Position numbers and translations under genes: made by a program. Below the pieces are notes generated by a model. The model saw only the letters and a program-made list of their open reading frames with translations. It searched no databases and was not told the origin of the DNA. A DNA stretch of 64,000 bases from an uncultured Prevotellaceae bacterium (GTDB lineage: Bacteria; Bacteroidota; Bacteroidia; Bacteroidales; Bacteroidaceae): assembly GCA_902761605.1 (NCBI GenBank), contig CACWLC010000003.1, positions 1 to 64,000 of the forward strand, read 5' to 3'. Shown in pieces: positions 5,742 to 15,098 of the stretch; position 1 is the stretch's first letter; each line of letters begins with the position of its first letter.

Positions 5742-5764
5742 AATTGAAAAATTGAAAAATTGAA
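5742..5764. repeat. Short tandem repeat, 8-base unit
   Basis: AATTGAAA is repeated almost three times directly after the stop codon of the preceding gene. Confidence 0.7.
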
Positions 5765-5789
5765 GAGCCTCAGGGCTTATAAAAAGAAC

Positions 5790-5824
5790 ATCGCCACAGA
5801 ACGGAAGATTCCGCCTGTGGCGAT
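5790..5824 (-). terminator. Terminator of the 5860-6369 gene
   Basis: ATCGCCACAG pairs perfectly with CTGTGGCGAT, with an inner GGAA/TTCC. On the minus strand the hairpin is followed by GTTCTTTTT, so it serves the leftward gene ending at 5860. Confidence 0.7.
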
Positions 5825-5859
5825 TAAGTCTACATTGTTTTGGTGTCCAAATATAAACT

Positions 5860-6369
5860 TTAGTTGAAATACTCGATTGTACGGGTCTGCTCCATTGTCT
5901 GGCCCATCATTGATGACTTACGGCTGATCCAGTTGCCCTTATCATCGTACTTATAGTCGGTATATGGAGTTTCCATTGTCTGACCACCTACGTTGACTGT
6001 CTCTTTATCTGTAGCGCCCTTGTCGTTGAATGTGCGGGTGCTGGAGATCTTCTGACCCATAGCCTCTACGGTAGTGCCAACAACCTTGCCGTTCTCCCAC
6101 TTGTACTCTACAGCTACCTTCTGACCCATCATTTCCAGTTTTGCGGTCTTGATATAACCGTCGGCATCGTAGACAACATCGCTCAATGGTCCGCTGATAA
6201 GCTTGCCGCTCTCATCGAAAGTGAATGTCTGAGACTGTCCCATGACACTTACACTGATAGACTTGACATTTCCGAAAGCCTCTTGTGCCTCTGCATCGTG
6301 GAACTTTGTCTGTGCCTGCATAGCGAATGATGTTACCAGCATGGCGAACATTAACATGATCTTTTTCAT
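5860..6369 (-). CDS. Secreted hypothetical protein with RHS/YD-like repeats
   Basis: The ATG at 6369 gives 169 residues starting with a signal peptide, MKKIMLMFAMLVTSFAMQAQ. The mature part consists of short beta-hairpin-like repeats of the form FDESGKLISG, YDADGYIKTAKLEMMGQKV, FNDKGATDKETVNVGGQTME and YDDKGNWISRKSSMMGQTM. MGQ recurs four times. Such repeats resemble the YD/RHS-type strands found in many secreted Bacteroidetes proteins. The longer frame upstream (to 6576) is excluded because the promoter (TATCTTTGC, 6415-6423 on this strand, with TTTG at 6444-6447) lies inside it. Function is unknown; it is a likely periplasmic or surface protein. Confidence 0.7.
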   Translation of the reverse strand: MKKIMLMFAMLVTSFAMQAQTKFHDAEAQEAFGNVKSISVSVMGQSQTFTFDESGKLISGPLSDVVYDADGYIKTAKLEMMGQKVAVEYKWENGKVVGTTVEAMGQKISSTRTFNDKGATDKETVNVGGQTMETPYTDYKYDDKGNWISRKSSMMGQTMEQTRTIEYFN

Positions 6370-6414
6370 CTCGGTTGATTTTAAGTTTGTAATGAATTTG
6401 TTAAAAATACGGCG

Positions 6415-6447
6415 GCAAAGATACAAACAAATTTGTAAACCGCCAAA
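6415..6447 (-). promoter_or_regulatory. Promoter of the 5860-6369 gene
   Basis: On the minus strand TTTG (6444-6447) and TATCTTTGC (6415-6423) are 20 bases apart. Confidence 0.7.
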
Positions 6448-6486
6448 TAATAGTCGGAAAAATGTGGATTTTCTGACGAAAATGAT

Positions 6487-6495
6487 TAACTTTGC
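6487..6495 (+). promoter_or_regulatory. -7 box for the FAD oxidoreductase gene
   Basis: TAACTTTGC lies 36 bases before the ATG at 6531. Confidence 0.6.
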
Positions 6496-6530
6496 AGGCG
6501 AAAAGGCATTGTCTATATAATATATAAGGT

Positions 6531-8078
6531 ATGACAAACGAATATCAGATACGAGTGGTGCCCGAGGTAGCGGCACAGGAAGACAGACTGAAGGGATGGA
6601 TAGCCGACGAATACGGTTTCGACGTCAGGACAATCTATGGGGTGAGGATACTGAAACGGAGCATCGATGCCCGACAGCGACAGATATTCGTCAACCTGAA
6701 GGTGAGGGTATATGTCAACGAGCAGCCTCACGATGATGAGTATGTGCATACGGAGTATCCCAACGTGGAAGGCAAGCCACAGGTGATTGTGGTGGGAGCT
6801 GGTCCTGGAGGACTCTTTGCGGCCCTCAGACTGATAGAACTCGGACTGAGACCTATCGTGCTCGAGAGGGGAAAGAACGTTCACGACCGGAAGAAAGACC
6901 TTGCCAACATCACCAAGACGCAGAAGGTGGACAGCGAGAGCAACTACTGTTTCGGAGAGGGTGGAGCAGGTGCCTATTCCGACGGAAAGCTATATACCCG
7001 TTCGAAAAAACGTGGTAATACAGATAAGATCCTGAATGTGTTCTGTCAGCACGGAGCATCGACGGCGATACTTGCTGATGCCCATCCGCATATCGGTACC
7101 GACAGACTCCCGAAGGTCATCGAGGCGATGAGGAATACTATCATCAGCTGCGGGGGCGAGGTGCACTTCCAGACGAAGATGACGCAGCTTGTTTTGGAGG
7201 GCGATAAGGTCGTTGGATGTATTGCTGATAAAGAATACAGAGGTCCGGTGATTCTGGCTACAGGACACTCTGCACGAGATGTTTACAGATATTTGGTTGA
7301 AGCAAAGGTTGATGTAGAGGCGAAGGGTATCGCAGTAGGTGTGAGACTCGAGCATCCGTCGCATCTGATAGACCAGATACAGTATCATTCCAAGCAGGGC
7401 AGGGGGAAATATCTGCCAGCTGCCGAGTACTCGATGGTGACTCAGGTGGATGGTCGCGGAGTATATTCATTCTGTATGTGTCCGGGAGGATTTGTCATCC
7501 CTGCAGCTACGGATAAGGAACAGATTGTGGTGAACGGAATGAGTCCTGCCAGCAGAGGTACGGCGTGGAGCAATAGCGGGATGGTGGTAGAAGTGCGTCC
7601 GGAGGACCTTTCCACTATCAACTCTCCACTAAAAGTTCTTCGTTTCCAAGAAGAACTCGAAAAAATGTGTTGGCAGCAGGGAAATATGAAGCAGACGGCA
7701 CCGGCTCAGAGGATGATGGACTTCGTGAACGGGAAACTGAGCTATGACCTGCCGAAGTCGTCGTATGCCCCGGGACTGATATCCAGTCCGCTGCATTTCT
7801 GGTTGCCGGAGATGATATCCAAACGCTTGAGAGAAGGTTTCAAGGTGTTCGGACGGAATGCCCACGGGTTTATGACCAACGAGGCTGTGATGATAGCCAT
7901 AGAGACACGTACCAGCAGTCCTGTGAGGATAGTCAGAGACAGCGAGACACTCCAGCATATACGTGTAAAAGGGCTCTTCCCATGTGGTGAGGGAGCAGGC
8001 TATGCAGGGGGTATCGTTTCGGCAGGTGTAGATGGCGAACGCTGTGCAGAGATGTGTGCTCGGTACCTGAATAGTTAA
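6531..8078 (+). CDS. NAD(P)/FAD-dependent oxidoreductase, uncharacterised
   Basis: The 515-residue protein has a ~85-residue N-terminal extension and then an FAD-binding Rossmann motif, VIVVGAGPGGLFAALRLIEL, at about residues 84-103. A second conserved region follows with ESNYCFGEGGAGAYSDGKLY. The C-terminal FPCGEGAGYAGGIVSAGVDG completes the FAD site. This is the widespread FAD-dependent dehydrogenase family seen in many anaerobes; its substrate is unknown. There is no signal peptide, so it is cytoplasmic. The stretch STINSPLKV near residue 365 is encoded by an inserted 7-base repeat array (7611-7630) and looks like an extra loop. The gene starts from its own promoter at 6487 and has no obvious operon partner. 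Confidence 0.85.
   Translation: MTNEYQIRVVPEVAAQEDRLKGWIADEYGFDVRTIYGVRILKRSIDARQRQIFVNLKVRVYVNEQPHDDEYVHTEYPNVEGKPQVIVVGAGPGGLFAALRLIELGLRPIVLERGKNVHDRKKDLANITKTQKVDSESNYCFGEGGAGAYSDGKLYTRSKKRGNTDKILNVFCQHGASTAILADAHPHIGTDRLPKVIEAMRNTIISCGGEVHFQTKMTQLVLEGDKVVGCIADKEYRGPVILATGHSARDVYRYLVEAKVDVEAKGIAVGVRLEHPSHLIDQIQYHSKQGRGKYLPAAEYSMVTQVDGRGVYSFCMCPGGFVIPAATDKEQIVVNGMSPASRGTAWSNSGMVVEVRPEDLSTINSPLKVLRFQEELEKMCWQQGNMKQTAPAQRMMDFVNGKLSYDLPKSSYAPGLISSPLHFWLPEMISKRLREGFKVFGRNAHGFMTNEAVMIAIETRTSSPVRIVRDSETLQHIRVKGLFPCGEGAGYAGGIVSAGVDGERCAEMCARYLNS
7611..7630. repeat. 7-base repeat array inside the FAD oxidoreductase gene
   Basis: Units TCCACTA, TCAACTC and TCCACTA are tandem and encode STINSPL in frame. 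The same units recur inside the ABC ATPase gene at 15866-15914. Confidence 0.75.
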
Positions 8079-8097
8079 AAAAACTCAAAGAGCGTAA

Positions 8098-8131
8098 ACT
8101 ATTCACTCTTCACTGTTCATTATTCATTATT
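8098..8131. repeat. 7-base repeat array upstream of the kinase-like gene
   Basis: Units ACTATTC, ACTCTTC, ACTGTTC, ATTATTC and ATTATTT run in tandem and end just before the promoter box at 8138-8145, close to where the TTTG element would be. Confidence 0.75.
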
Positions 8132-8137
8132 TTTTCG

Positions 8138-8145
8138 TATCTTTG
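8138..8145 (+). promoter_or_regulatory. -7 box of the kinase-like gene
   Basis: TATCTTTG followed by TGG lies 38 bases before the ATG at 8183. The upstream element would fall within the 7-base repeat array. Confidence 0.55.
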
Positions 8146-8182
8146 TGGCATAAAGATTTACTAATAATAAAACGAAGAAACT

Positions 8183-8803
8183 ATGAACAGGGAGGAACAA
8201 TTCGTAATCACCATCAGTCGTCAGTTTGGTACTGGTGGTCATGAGATCGGAGCAGAGCTTGCCCGTCGTCTGGGTGTAAAACTGCTCGACAAGCAGATTC
8301 TTAATGAAGTGGCAAAGAGAGCCCGTGTGGTAGAGGAGGCAGTAGAGAAGATCGAGGCCCGCAATCCATTATGGCGCGACGATTTCACAAACTTCTATCG
8401 TAACTATATGAGCCATGCGGAGTATAATGGTGTGGAGCACGACCGTACGTCGCACGAACTCTTTGAGGCTCAGGCAGATGCGATACGGCAGATTGCTGCT
8501 GAGGAGTCGTGCGTGATAGTGGGACGCTGCGGATTCCATATCTTCGAGAATCATCCCAACGCACTGAAAATCTTCGTTCACTCGTCGGAAGACTGCAGAA
8601 AGCGTCGTATTGCAGAGAAGTATGGTCTCAGTCTGGCTGATGCCGCTGCGATGGTGGTAGATAATGACTACAGTCGTGAGCTCTATACGAAGACCTATAC
8701 CGGCAAGGATTGGCACGATGCATGCAACTATGACATATCCCTCGACGTGAGGATGTTCGGAGTGAATGGTGCCGTTGACTTCATCATGCATTGTATCGAG
8801 TAA
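8183..8803 (+). CDS. Cytidylate kinase-like family protein
   Basis: The 206-residue protein opens with VITISRQFGTGGHEIGAELA, a P-loop variant (RQxGTGGxEIG) diagnostic of the cytidylate-kinase-like family, distinct from Cmk itself. A later segment, VIVGRCGFHIFENHPN, carries the VGR motif. CRKRRIAEKYGLSLADA supplies the arginine-rich lid region. The family has the nucleoside-monophosphate-kinase fold, but its real substrate is not established. The gene has its own promoter and lies just upstream of pheT, separated by that gene's promoter. The protein is cytoplasmic, with no membrane segment. Confidence 0.82.
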   Translation: MNREEQFVITISRQFGTGGHEIGAELARRLGVKLLDKQILNEVAKRARVVEEAVEKIEARNPLWRDDFTNFYRNYMSHAEYNGVEHDRTSHELFEAQADAIRQIAAEESCVIVGRCGFHIFENHPNALKIFVHSSEDCRKRRIAEKYGLSLADAAAMVVDNDYSRELYTKTYTGKDWHDACNYDISLDVRMFGVNGAVDFIMHCIE

Positions 8804-8819
8804 TTTTTTTCACGAAATA

Positions 8820-8852
8820 TTTGTGTATATACCGTTTTTTTAGTACCTTTGC
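8820..8852 (+). promoter_or_regulatory. pheT promoter
   Basis: TTTG (8820-8823) and TACCTTTGC (8844-8852) are 20 bases apart. The ATG lies about 44 bases downstream. Confidence 0.75.
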
Positions 8853-8895
8853 ACCCTGAAATTTCAAAGTTAGTAATTACTAAAGAATCGGTATA

Positions 8896-11343
8896 ATGAA
8901 TATTTCCTACAAATGGTTGAAGGAATACGTTGATTTCGACCTGACGGCTCAGCAGGTGGCTGATGCATTGACGTCAACAGGTCTCGAGGTCGACGCATTG
9001 GAAGAAGTACAGAGTATCAGAGGTGGTCTGAAGGGTCTCTATGTGGGTAAGGTGCTCACTTGTGAGGCTCATCCTAACAGCGACCATCTGCATGTCACCA
9101 CAGTTGATCTTGGCAAGGGCGAACCCTCGCAGATAGTTTGTGGAGCACCAAATGTGGCTGCTGGTCAGAAGGTGATCGTAGCAGACCTCGGATGTGTGCT
9201 CTATGATGGTGATAATGAGTTTGTTATCAAGAAGTCAAAGCTTCGTGGTGTAGAGTCCAACGGTATGATCTGTGCAGAGGATGAGATCGGAATCGGCAAT
9301 GACCATTCTGGTATCATCGTATTGCCAGAGGATGCTGTTGTCGGTACTCCTGCCGCAGAGTATTATAACCTTGAGAGCGACTGGCTCATTGAGGTGGATA
9401 TCACAGCCAACCGTGCTGACGGACTCTCTCACTGGGGTGTGGCCCGTGACCTCTATGCCTGGTTGAAGAGCAACGGCTATGAGACATCACTGCATCGTCC
9501 TGACTGCTCTGAATTCAAGGTAGATAATCATGACCTGCCTATCGAGGTGGTGATTGAGAATCAGGAGGCCTGCAAGCGTTATGCTTGTGTGAGTGTGACA
9601 GACTGTGAGGTGAAGGAGTCACCCGACTGGTTGAAGAACAAGCTGACAACTGTTGGTCTGCGTCCTATCAATAACATCGTGGATATCACAAACTACGTGA
9701 TGATGGCCTATGGTCAGCCTCTGCACACATTTGATGCAGACATGGTGAAGGGACATAAGATTGTGGTGAAGACGATGGCTGAGGGTACACCATTCCAGAC
9801 ACTCGACGGTGAGGAGCATAAGCTCTCTGATCGTGACCTGGCTATCTGCAATGCAGAGGAGCCGATGTGTATCGCAGGTGTGTTTGGCGGGAAGGGTAGT
9901 GGTACCTATGAGACCACAAAGAACGTGGTTCTCGAGAGTGCCTATTTCCATCCCACATGGATTCGTAAGTCAGCACGTCGACACGGCCTTAGCACAGATG
10001 CTTCATTCCGTTTCGAGCGTGGTGTAGATCCCAACGGTACTATCTATGCTCTCCAACAGGCAGCTATCCTCTGTAAGCAGCTGGCTGGCGGAAAGATCAG
10101 CATGGAGGTGTGCGATGTATATCCCGAGCCAATGAAGAATGCGGTTGTTGAACTAAGCTATGAGTATGTACACAACCTCGTTGGTAAGGAGATTCCCGTA
10201 GATACCATCAAGAGCATCTGCGAGAGCCTTGAGATGAAGGTGCTCAACGAGACCGCTGAGGGCCTGACACTCGAGATTCCAGCCTATCGTGTGGATGTAC
10301 AGCGTCCTTGTGATGTAGTAGAGGATATCCTCCGTATCTATGGATATAATAATGTGGAGATTCCTACTCAGCTGAAGAGCTCGCTCGTGATCAAGGCTGA
10401 TGAGGACCGTAAGCATAAGCTCCAGAACCTTGTAAGCGAGCAGCTGGTAGGTGCTGGATTCAATGAGATACTGAACAACTCGCTGACAAAGACAGCATAT
10501 TATGAGGGTAAGAAGAATGTCGTGAAGATTATGAACCCGCTGTCGTCAGACCTGGGTGTGATGCGTCAGACATTGCTATATGGCGGTCTGGAGAGCGTTG
10601 AGCATAACGTGAAGCGTAAGAATGCCAATCTGAAGTTCTTCGAGTTTGGTAACTGTTACTTCTTCGATGAGGAGAAGGAGAATCCTGAGAACCCGATGCA
10701 GGCCTATAAGGAAGAGAACTTCATGGGTATCTGGGTTACAGGTAAGCGTGTGGAAGGCTCATGGGCACATCCAAACGAGGACAGCACATATTACGAGCTC
10801 GCTGCTTATGTACAGACCATCCTGAACCGTATTGGCCTGAAGCAGGGTGCCACTGTTCAGAAGAAATCGGAGAATGAGGATTTCTCTGCAGGTATCGTGA
10901 TTGAGAATCGCGGTGGAAAGAAACTCATCGAGATGGGTGTTCTCTCAAAGAAGCTCCTTAAGCAGTTCGACCTCCAGCAGCCTGTATATTTCGCAGAGCT
11001 CAACTGGACTCAGCTGATGAAGGCTACAAAGAAGAACGAGGTGACATTCACAGATATTCCAAAGCATCCGGCAGTAAGTCGTGACCTGGCTCTGTTGGTA
11101 GACAACAATGTGGAGTTTGCACAGATAGAGCAGATCGCACGTCAGACAGAGAAGAAACTCCTGAAGAAGGTAGAGCTCTTCGATGTCTACGAGGGTGACA
11201 AACTGCCTGCCGGCAAGAAGTCATATGCTGTGAACTTCATTCTTCAGGATGCTGAGAAGACGATGAACGACAAGCAGATCGATGCCATCATGCAGAAGCT
11301 CATCGCCAACATCAAGAAACAGCTCAATGCTGAACTGAGATAA
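8896..11343 (+). CDS. pheT: Phenylalanine-tRNA ligase beta subunit
   Basis: This is the 815-residue beta subunit of the (alpha-beta)2 phenylalanyl-tRNA synthetase, which charges tRNA-Phe. It begins MNISYKWLKEYVDFDLTAQQ. The EMAP/OB-fold tRNA-binding domain follows at about residues 40-150 (HPNSDHLHVTTVDLGKGEPS). Next come the B3/B4 editing domain and the B5 domain (about 400-480). A catalytic-like core contains FNEILNNSLTKTAYYEG, and the C-terminal FDX-ACB anticodon-binding domain starts near residue 720 (FTDIPKHPAVSRDLALLVDN). Length and domain order are normal for Bacteroidetes. The alpha subunit gene is not in this window, so pheS lies elsewhere. Codons are of the highly expressed type. 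yebC follows 39 bases later and is likely co-transcribed. Confidence 0.95.
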   Translation: MNISYKWLKEYVDFDLTAQQVADALTSTGLEVDALEEVQSIRGGLKGLYVGKVLTCEAHPNSDHLHVTTVDLGKGEPSQIVCGAPNVAAGQKVIVADLGCVLYDGDNEFVIKKSKLRGVESNGMICAEDEIGIGNDHSGIIVLPEDAVVGTPAAEYYNLESDWLIEVDITANRADGLSHWGVARDLYAWLKSNGYETSLHRPDCSEFKVDNHDLPIEVVIENQEACKRYACVSVTDCEVKESPDWLKNKLTTVGLRPINNIVDITNYVMMAYGQPLHTFDADMVKGHKIVVKTMAEGTPFQTLDGEEHKLSDRDLAICNAEEPMCIAGVFGGKGSGTYETTKNVVLESAYFHPTWIRKSARRHGLSTDASFRFERGVDPNGTIYALQQAAILCKQLAGGKISMEVCDVYPEPMKNAVVELSYEYVHNLVGKEIPVDTIKSICESLEMKVLNETAEGLTLEIPAYRVDVQRPCDVVEDILRIYGYNNVEIPTQLKSSLVIKADEDRKHKLQNLVSEQLVGAGFNEILNNSLTKTAYYEGKKNVVKIMNPLSSDLGVMRQTLLYGGLESVEHNVKRKNANLKFFEFGNCYFFDEEKENPENPMQAYKEENFMGIWVTGKRVEGSWAHPNEDSTYYELAAYVQTILNRIGLKQGATVQKKSENEDFSAGIVIENRGGKKLIEMGVLSKKLLKQFDLQQPVYFAELNWTQLMKATKKNEVTFTDIPKHPAVSRDLALLVDNNVEFAQIEQIARQTEKKLLKKVELFDVYEGDKLPAGKKSYAVNFILQDAEKTMNDKQIDAIMQKLIANIKKQLNAELR

Positions 11344-11382
11344 AGGTAAAAAGGTAAAAAAGTCAAATAGTAAAATTAAACA

Positions 11383-12108
11383 ATGGGAAGAGCATTTGAA
11401 TATCGTAAGGCTACGAAGCTGAAGCGATGGGGTCACATGGCCAAGACATTTACAAAGATCGGTAAGCAGATCGCTATTGCTGTGAAGGCAGGCGGTCCAG
11501 AGCCGGAGAACAATCCTACACTGCGTGCTATCATCGCCAATGCAAAGCGTGAGAACATGCCGAAGGATAACATCGAGCGTGCCATCAAGAACGCGATGGG
11601 TAAGGACCAGAGCGACTACAAGGAGGTAACCTACGAGGGATATGGCCCTCACGGAATCGCTATCTTCGTGGAGACTCTGACAGACAATACCACACGTACC
11701 GTTGGTGACGTTCGTTCAGTATTCAATAAGTTTAATGGTAACCTGGGTACTCAGGGCAGTCTGAGCTTCCTCTTCGACCATAAGAGCGTGTTCACCTTCA
11801 AGAAGAAGGACGGGCTGGATATGGACGAGATGATCCTCGACCTGATTGACTACGGTGTTGACGATGAGTTTGACGAGGACGAGGAGGAGAACAGCATCAC
11901 TATCTATGGCGATCCTTCTTCATTCAGTGCTATTCAGAAGCATCTTGAGGAGAACGGTTTCGAGGTGACAGGTGCTGAGTTCACCCGTATTCCTAACGAC
12001 CTGAAGGATGTTACTCCTGAGGAGCGCGAGACCATCGACAAGATGGTAGAGAAACTGGAGGACTTCGATGATGTCCAGACGGTTTACACAAACATGAAAC
12101 CCGAATAA
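11383..12108 (+). CDS. yebC: YebC/PmpR-family protein (translation or transcription regulator)
   Basis: The 241-residue protein begins MGRAFEYRKATKLKRWGHMA, close to the family signature (typically MAGHSKWxxIxxRK). It continues with NPTLRAIIANAKRENMPKDN and the acidic domain II/III core (YEGYGPHGIAIFVETLTDNT). Family members bind DNA or act on ribosomes stalled at proline runs; which applies here cannot be told. The C-terminus ends KLEDFDDVQTVYTNMKPE, the usual family ending. It sits 39 bases after pheT with only a short A-rich spacer (GGTAAAAA repeats), so the two are probably one operon, closed by the terminator at 12114-12140. Confidence 0.92.
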   Translation: MGRAFEYRKATKLKRWGHMAKTFTKIGKQIAIAVKAGGPEPENNPTLRAIIANAKRENMPKDNIERAIKNAMGKDQSDYKEVTYEGYGPHGIAIFVETLTDNTTRTVGDVRSVFNKFNGNLGTQGSLSFLFDHKSVFTFKKKDGLDMDEMILDLIDYGVDDEFDEDEEENSITIYGDPSSFSAIQKHLEENGFEVTGAEFTRIPNDLKDVTPEERETIDKMVEKLEDFDDVQTVYTNMKPE

Positions 12109-12113
12109 AATAT

Positions 12114-12140
12114 AATCCCCGCTCAGCCGAGCGGGGATTT
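12114..12140 (+). terminator. Bidirectional terminator
   Basis: AATCCCCGCTC pairs with GAGCGGGGATT around AGCC, followed by TTGTTTT. It sits between convergent yebC and the lipoprotein gene and can serve both. Confidence 0.85.
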
Positions 12141-12146
12141 GTTTTC

Positions 12147-12533
12147 TTAATAGTCTTCTTTCGTGAGCAAGGTTTCGAACAATATCTTCTTCGGATCTTT
12201 CTCAGAACGGTAGGTATAGGCGAAGTTATAGCCATTATCCTTATAAGTTTTCATCGAGGTAGTGTTCTTAAGCATGTCCTTAAGCAGTTTCTTGGCATCG
12301 ATACTGTCGAGGGCTCCTTCTTTGTCGGCTATTCCTGTAAGACGGTAATAGTAATGAAGGGTATGTGTCGACTTCTCGAAAGTAAGACTGTCCATGATGA
12401 TGTTCGTGTCCATCTTGGCAGGACAATTCTTGGCGGTATACTCCTTCGCCTCACGTGCACATCTGTCTTCCAAAGATTCCTGACAAGAGCCCATAAACAG
12501 GGCCAAAGTGGCAAATACTATTATTTTTTTCAT
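12147..12533 (-). CDS. Hypothetical lipoprotein
   Basis: From the ATG at 12533 the product has 128 residues and a lipoprotein signal, MKKIIVFATLALFMGSCQES, with the lipidated cysteine at residue 17. The mature part begins LEDRCAREAKEYTAKNCPAK and later reads TLHYYYRLTGIADKEGALDS and SEKDPKKILFETLLTKEDY. Two further cysteines (in DRCAREA and KNCPAK) could form a disulfide. No domain was recognised; small envelope lipoproteins of this size with a KILFE-like ending are frequent in Bacteroidales. The longer upstream frame is excluded because the promoter box (TACTTTTGC, minus strand, 12555-12563) lies within it. Confidence 0.72.
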   Translation of the reverse strand: MKKIIVFATLALFMGSCQESLEDRCAREAKEYTAKNCPAKMDTNIIMDSLTFEKSTHTLHYYYRLTGIADKEGALDSIDAKKLLKDMLKNTTSMKTYKDNGYNFAYTYRSEKDPKKILFETLLTKEDY

Positions 12534-12554
12534 AATTAATGTTTTATTTTGGTT

Positions 12555-12563
12555 GCAAAAGTA
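12555..12563 (-). promoter_or_regulatory. -7 box of the lipoprotein gene
   Basis: The minus strand reads TACTTTTGC, 22 bases before the ATG at 12533. Confidence 0.55.
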
Positions 12564-12604
12564 CAAAAAAAAACTAAAATATTGGCTAAACGAACTATTT
12601 TTTG

Positions 12605-12613
12605 TAACTTTGC
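12605..12613 (+). promoter_or_regulatory. -7 box of lepA
   Basis: TAACTTTGC lies 24 bases before the lepA ATG. It is back to back with the lipoprotein promoter. Confidence 0.65.
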
Positions 12614-12636
12614 AGTTCAAAGATTGATATTACTAA

Positions 12637-14418
12637 ATGAATCATATAAGAAACTTTTGTATCATTGCGCATATCGATCATGGTAAATCTACCTTGGCCG
12701 ACAGAATGCTGGAGTTCACGAAGACTATCCAAGTCACCGAAGGACAGATGCTCGATGACATGGATCTGGAGCGTGAACGTGGTATCACCATCAAGAGCCA
12801 CGCCATCCAGATGGAGTATATGCACAATGGTGAGAAATATATACTGAATCTTATCGACACTCCGGGACACGTGGACTTCTCATATGAGGTGAGCCGTTCT
12901 ATCGCGGCCTGCGAGGGAGCTCTCCTGGTAGTGGATGCCACTCAGGGTGTTCAGGCTCAGACTATCTCTAATCTATATATGGCCATCGACCATAATCTGG
13001 AGATTATTCCGGTGATAAATAAGATTGATATGCCTTCGGCAATGCCCGACGAGGTGGAGGACGAGATAGTAGACCTTATAGGGTGTGACCGCTCGGATAT
13101 CCTTCGTGCTTCAGGAAAGACAGGTGAGGGTATCGAACAGGTGCTCGATGCTATCGTAGAGCGTATCCCTCATCCCGTAGGTGACGAGAAGGCTCCGCTG
13201 CAGGCACTTATCTTCGACTCTGTGTTCAACTCATTCAGAGGAATCATCGCATACTTCAAGATCGTGAATGGTGTCATCCGTCAGGGAGATCACGTGAAGT
13301 TCTTCAATACAGGAATGGAGTATGATGCCGACGAGGTGGGAGTGCTGAAGATGGATATGGTGCCTCGTAAGGAACTGCGTACTGGCGATGTGGGATATAT
13401 CATCTCCGGTATCAAGAACTCCAAGGAGGTGAAGGTGGGTGATACCATCACTCAGGTGGCTACTCCTTGTGATGCTGCCATCGAGGGATTCCAGGAGGTG
13501 AAGCCGATGGTGTTTGCAGGTGTGTATCCTATAGATCCCACAGACTATGAGAACCTTCGTGCATCGCTGGAGAAACTGCAGCTTAACGATGCTTCGCTGA
13601 CATTCACTCCTGAGAGTTCTGTGGCTTTGGGCTTCGGATTCCGTTGTGGATTCTTGGGACTGTTGCACATGGAGATTATCCAGGAACGACTGGATCGTGA
13701 GTTTGATATGGATGTCATCACCACAGTGCCTAACGTGTCGTATATGTGTTATACGAAGCAGGGCGAGGTGAAGGAGGTGCATAATCCTTCGGGACTGCCT
13801 GATCAGACGATGATTGATCATATCGAGGAACCATATATCCGTGCTTCTATCATCACAGCTGCAGACTTTATCGGTCCAATCATGACACTATGTCTTGATA
13901 AACGTGGTGAACTGATAGACCAGCAGTATGTATCTGGTAATCGTGTGGAGCTGCACTTTATGTTGCCTCTGGGCGAGATAGTGATTGACTTCTACGACAA
14001 GCTGAAGAGTATCTCCAAAGGATATGCTTCGTTTGATTATCATATTCATGGCTTCAGACCATCGAAACTGGCGAAGCTGGATATCTTGTTGAATGGCGAA
14101 CCAGTGGATGCCCTCTCAACTCTTACGCATCAGGATAACGCTGTGACCTTCGGGCGCAGGATGTGTGAGAAGCTGAAGGAGCTGATTCCTCGTCAGCAGT
14201 TTGATATCGCCATCCAGGCTGCCATCGGAGCAAAGATCATTGCACGTGAGACAGTAAAGCAGGTTCGTAAGGATGTGACTGCTAAGTGTTATGGAGGTGA
14301 CGTGTCTCGTAAGCGCAAGCTGCTCGAGAAACAGAAGAGAGGAAAGAAACGTATGAAACAGATTGGTAATGTGGAGGTGCCTCAGAAGGCCTTCCTCGCC
14401 GTATTGAAACTTGATTAG
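12637..14418 (+). CDS. lepA: Elongation factor 4 (LepA)
   Basis: This 593-residue translational GTPase is thought to act on stalled or mistranslocated ribosomes. The G1 motif is AHIDHGKST near residue 11, G2 lies in [14 protein letters not shown]3 is DTPGHVDF, and G4 is NKID in [16 protein letters not shown]. The EF4-specific C-terminal domain is present: [20 protein letters not shown], with the lysine-rich end [20 protein letters not shown]. Length matches the usual ~600 residues. The gene starts from its own promoter. The Crp/Fnr-type gene follows after 33 bases and may be read through. Confidence 0.96.
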   Translation: MNHIRNFCIIAHIDHGKSTLADRMLEFTKTIQVTEGQMLDDMDLERERGITIKSHAIQMEYMHNGEKYILNLIDTPGHVDFSYEVSRSIAACEGALLVVDATQGVQAQTISNLYMAIDHNLEIIPVINKIDMPSAMPDEVEDEIVDLIGCDRSDILRASGKTGEGIEQVLDAIVERIPHPVGDEKAPLQALIFDSVFNSFRGIIAYFKIVNGVIRQGDHVKFFNTGMEYDADEVGVLKMDMVPRKELRTGDVGYIISGIKNSKEVKVGDTITQVATPCDAAIEGFQEVKPMVFAGVYPIDPTDYENLRASLEKLQLNDASLTFTPESSVALGFGFRCGFLGLLHMEIIQERLDREFDMDVITTVPNVSYMCYTKQGEVKEVHNPSGLPDQTMIDHIEEPYIRASIITAADFIGPIMTLCLDKRGELIDQQYVSGNRVELHFMLPLGEIVIDFYDKLKSISKGYASFDYHIHGFRPSKLAKLDILLNGEPVDALSTLTHQDNAVTFGRRMCEKLKELIPRQQFDIAIQAAIGAKIIARETVKQVRKDVTAKCYGGDVSRKRKLLEKQKRGKKRMKQIGNVEVPQKAFLAVLKLD

Positions 14419-14451
14419 AATAATTTGAAAATCTGAATAATAGCAAGACCT

Positions 14452-15054
14452 ATGCCTAATGTTAGTATTACCACAAGAGACGTGGCTCGCGAACTTGCCC
14501 GTCGTTACAGTACAATGACTCATGAGGAGCTCGACCTTCTTGAGAGCATTCTTATACCAGTGAAGTTTGCGAAGAACGAGATGATTCTCCGCGAGGGAGA
14601 GACGTGTACGAATATCTATTGGGTTGTCAAAGGACTGGTGCGTCAGTTTTATTATAAGAACAGTAAGGAACTGACAGAGTATATGGCAACAGAAAACAAT
14701 ATCGTAATGTGTATCGAGAGTCTGTTCCGTGAGCAGCCTTCACAGTTACAGATCAAGGCTCTTGAACCCACAGTGCTTATCGCATTGCCAAAGGCAGACC
14801 TTGAGGCTGTGGCGATGAAGAGTGTGAACATACAGATCCTGTATCGTAAGATCCTTGAGGAGTCGCTGATACTATCCCAGCATCATGCTGATATGCTGCG
14901 CTTTGAGAGTGCTCAGGATCGTTATGCCAAGCTGGTGAAGAATCAGCCTCAGCTGGTGCTCAGGGCTCCCTTGGTATATATCGCAAGTTATCTGCAGATG
15001 ACCCCTGAGACACTGTCGAGAGTTCGCACGGCAGCACTGATGGAAGGTAAATAA
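14452..15054 (+). CDS. Crp/Fnr-family transcriptional regulator
   Basis: The 200-residue protein has an N-terminal cyclic-nucleotide-binding-type beta-roll (VKFAKNEMILREGETCTNIY, VVKGLVRQFYY, residues ~35-110). A dimerisation helix follows, with a C-terminal helix-turn-helix reading VYIASYLQMTPETLSRVRT. It lacks the RxxxTS phosphate-binding motif of CRP and the N-terminal cysteine cluster of Fnr, so the signal is unknown, as for most Bacteroidetes members of this family. It lies 33 bases after lepA with no promoter box between, suggesting co-transcription, and ends at a bidirectional terminator. Target genes cannot be predicted from this window. Confidence 0.88.
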   Translation: MPNVSITTRDVARELARRYSTMTHEELDLLESILIPVKFAKNEMILREGETCTNIYWVVKGLVRQFYYKNSKELTEYMATENNIVMCIESLFREQPSQLQIKALEPTVLIALPKADLEAVAMKSVNIQILYRKILEESLILSQHHADMLRFESAQDRYAKLVKNQPQLVLRAPLVYIASYLQMTPETLSRVRTAALMEGK

Positions 15055-15069
15055 ATAATTCAGATATGA

Positions 15070-15098
15070 TTAATCCCGCTGAAGAGGCGGGATTAATT
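15070..15098. terminator. Bidirectional terminator
   Basis: TTAATCCCGC (15070-15079) pairs with GCGGGATTAA (15087-15096), followed by TTTTTA. The hairpin includes the stop codon of the convergent ABC gene (15093-15095). Confidence 0.85.

Noticed and set aside
6370..6576. N-terminal extension of the RHS/YD-like secreted protein
   Set aside because: The promoter lies inside the extension, and a clean signal peptide starts at 6369.
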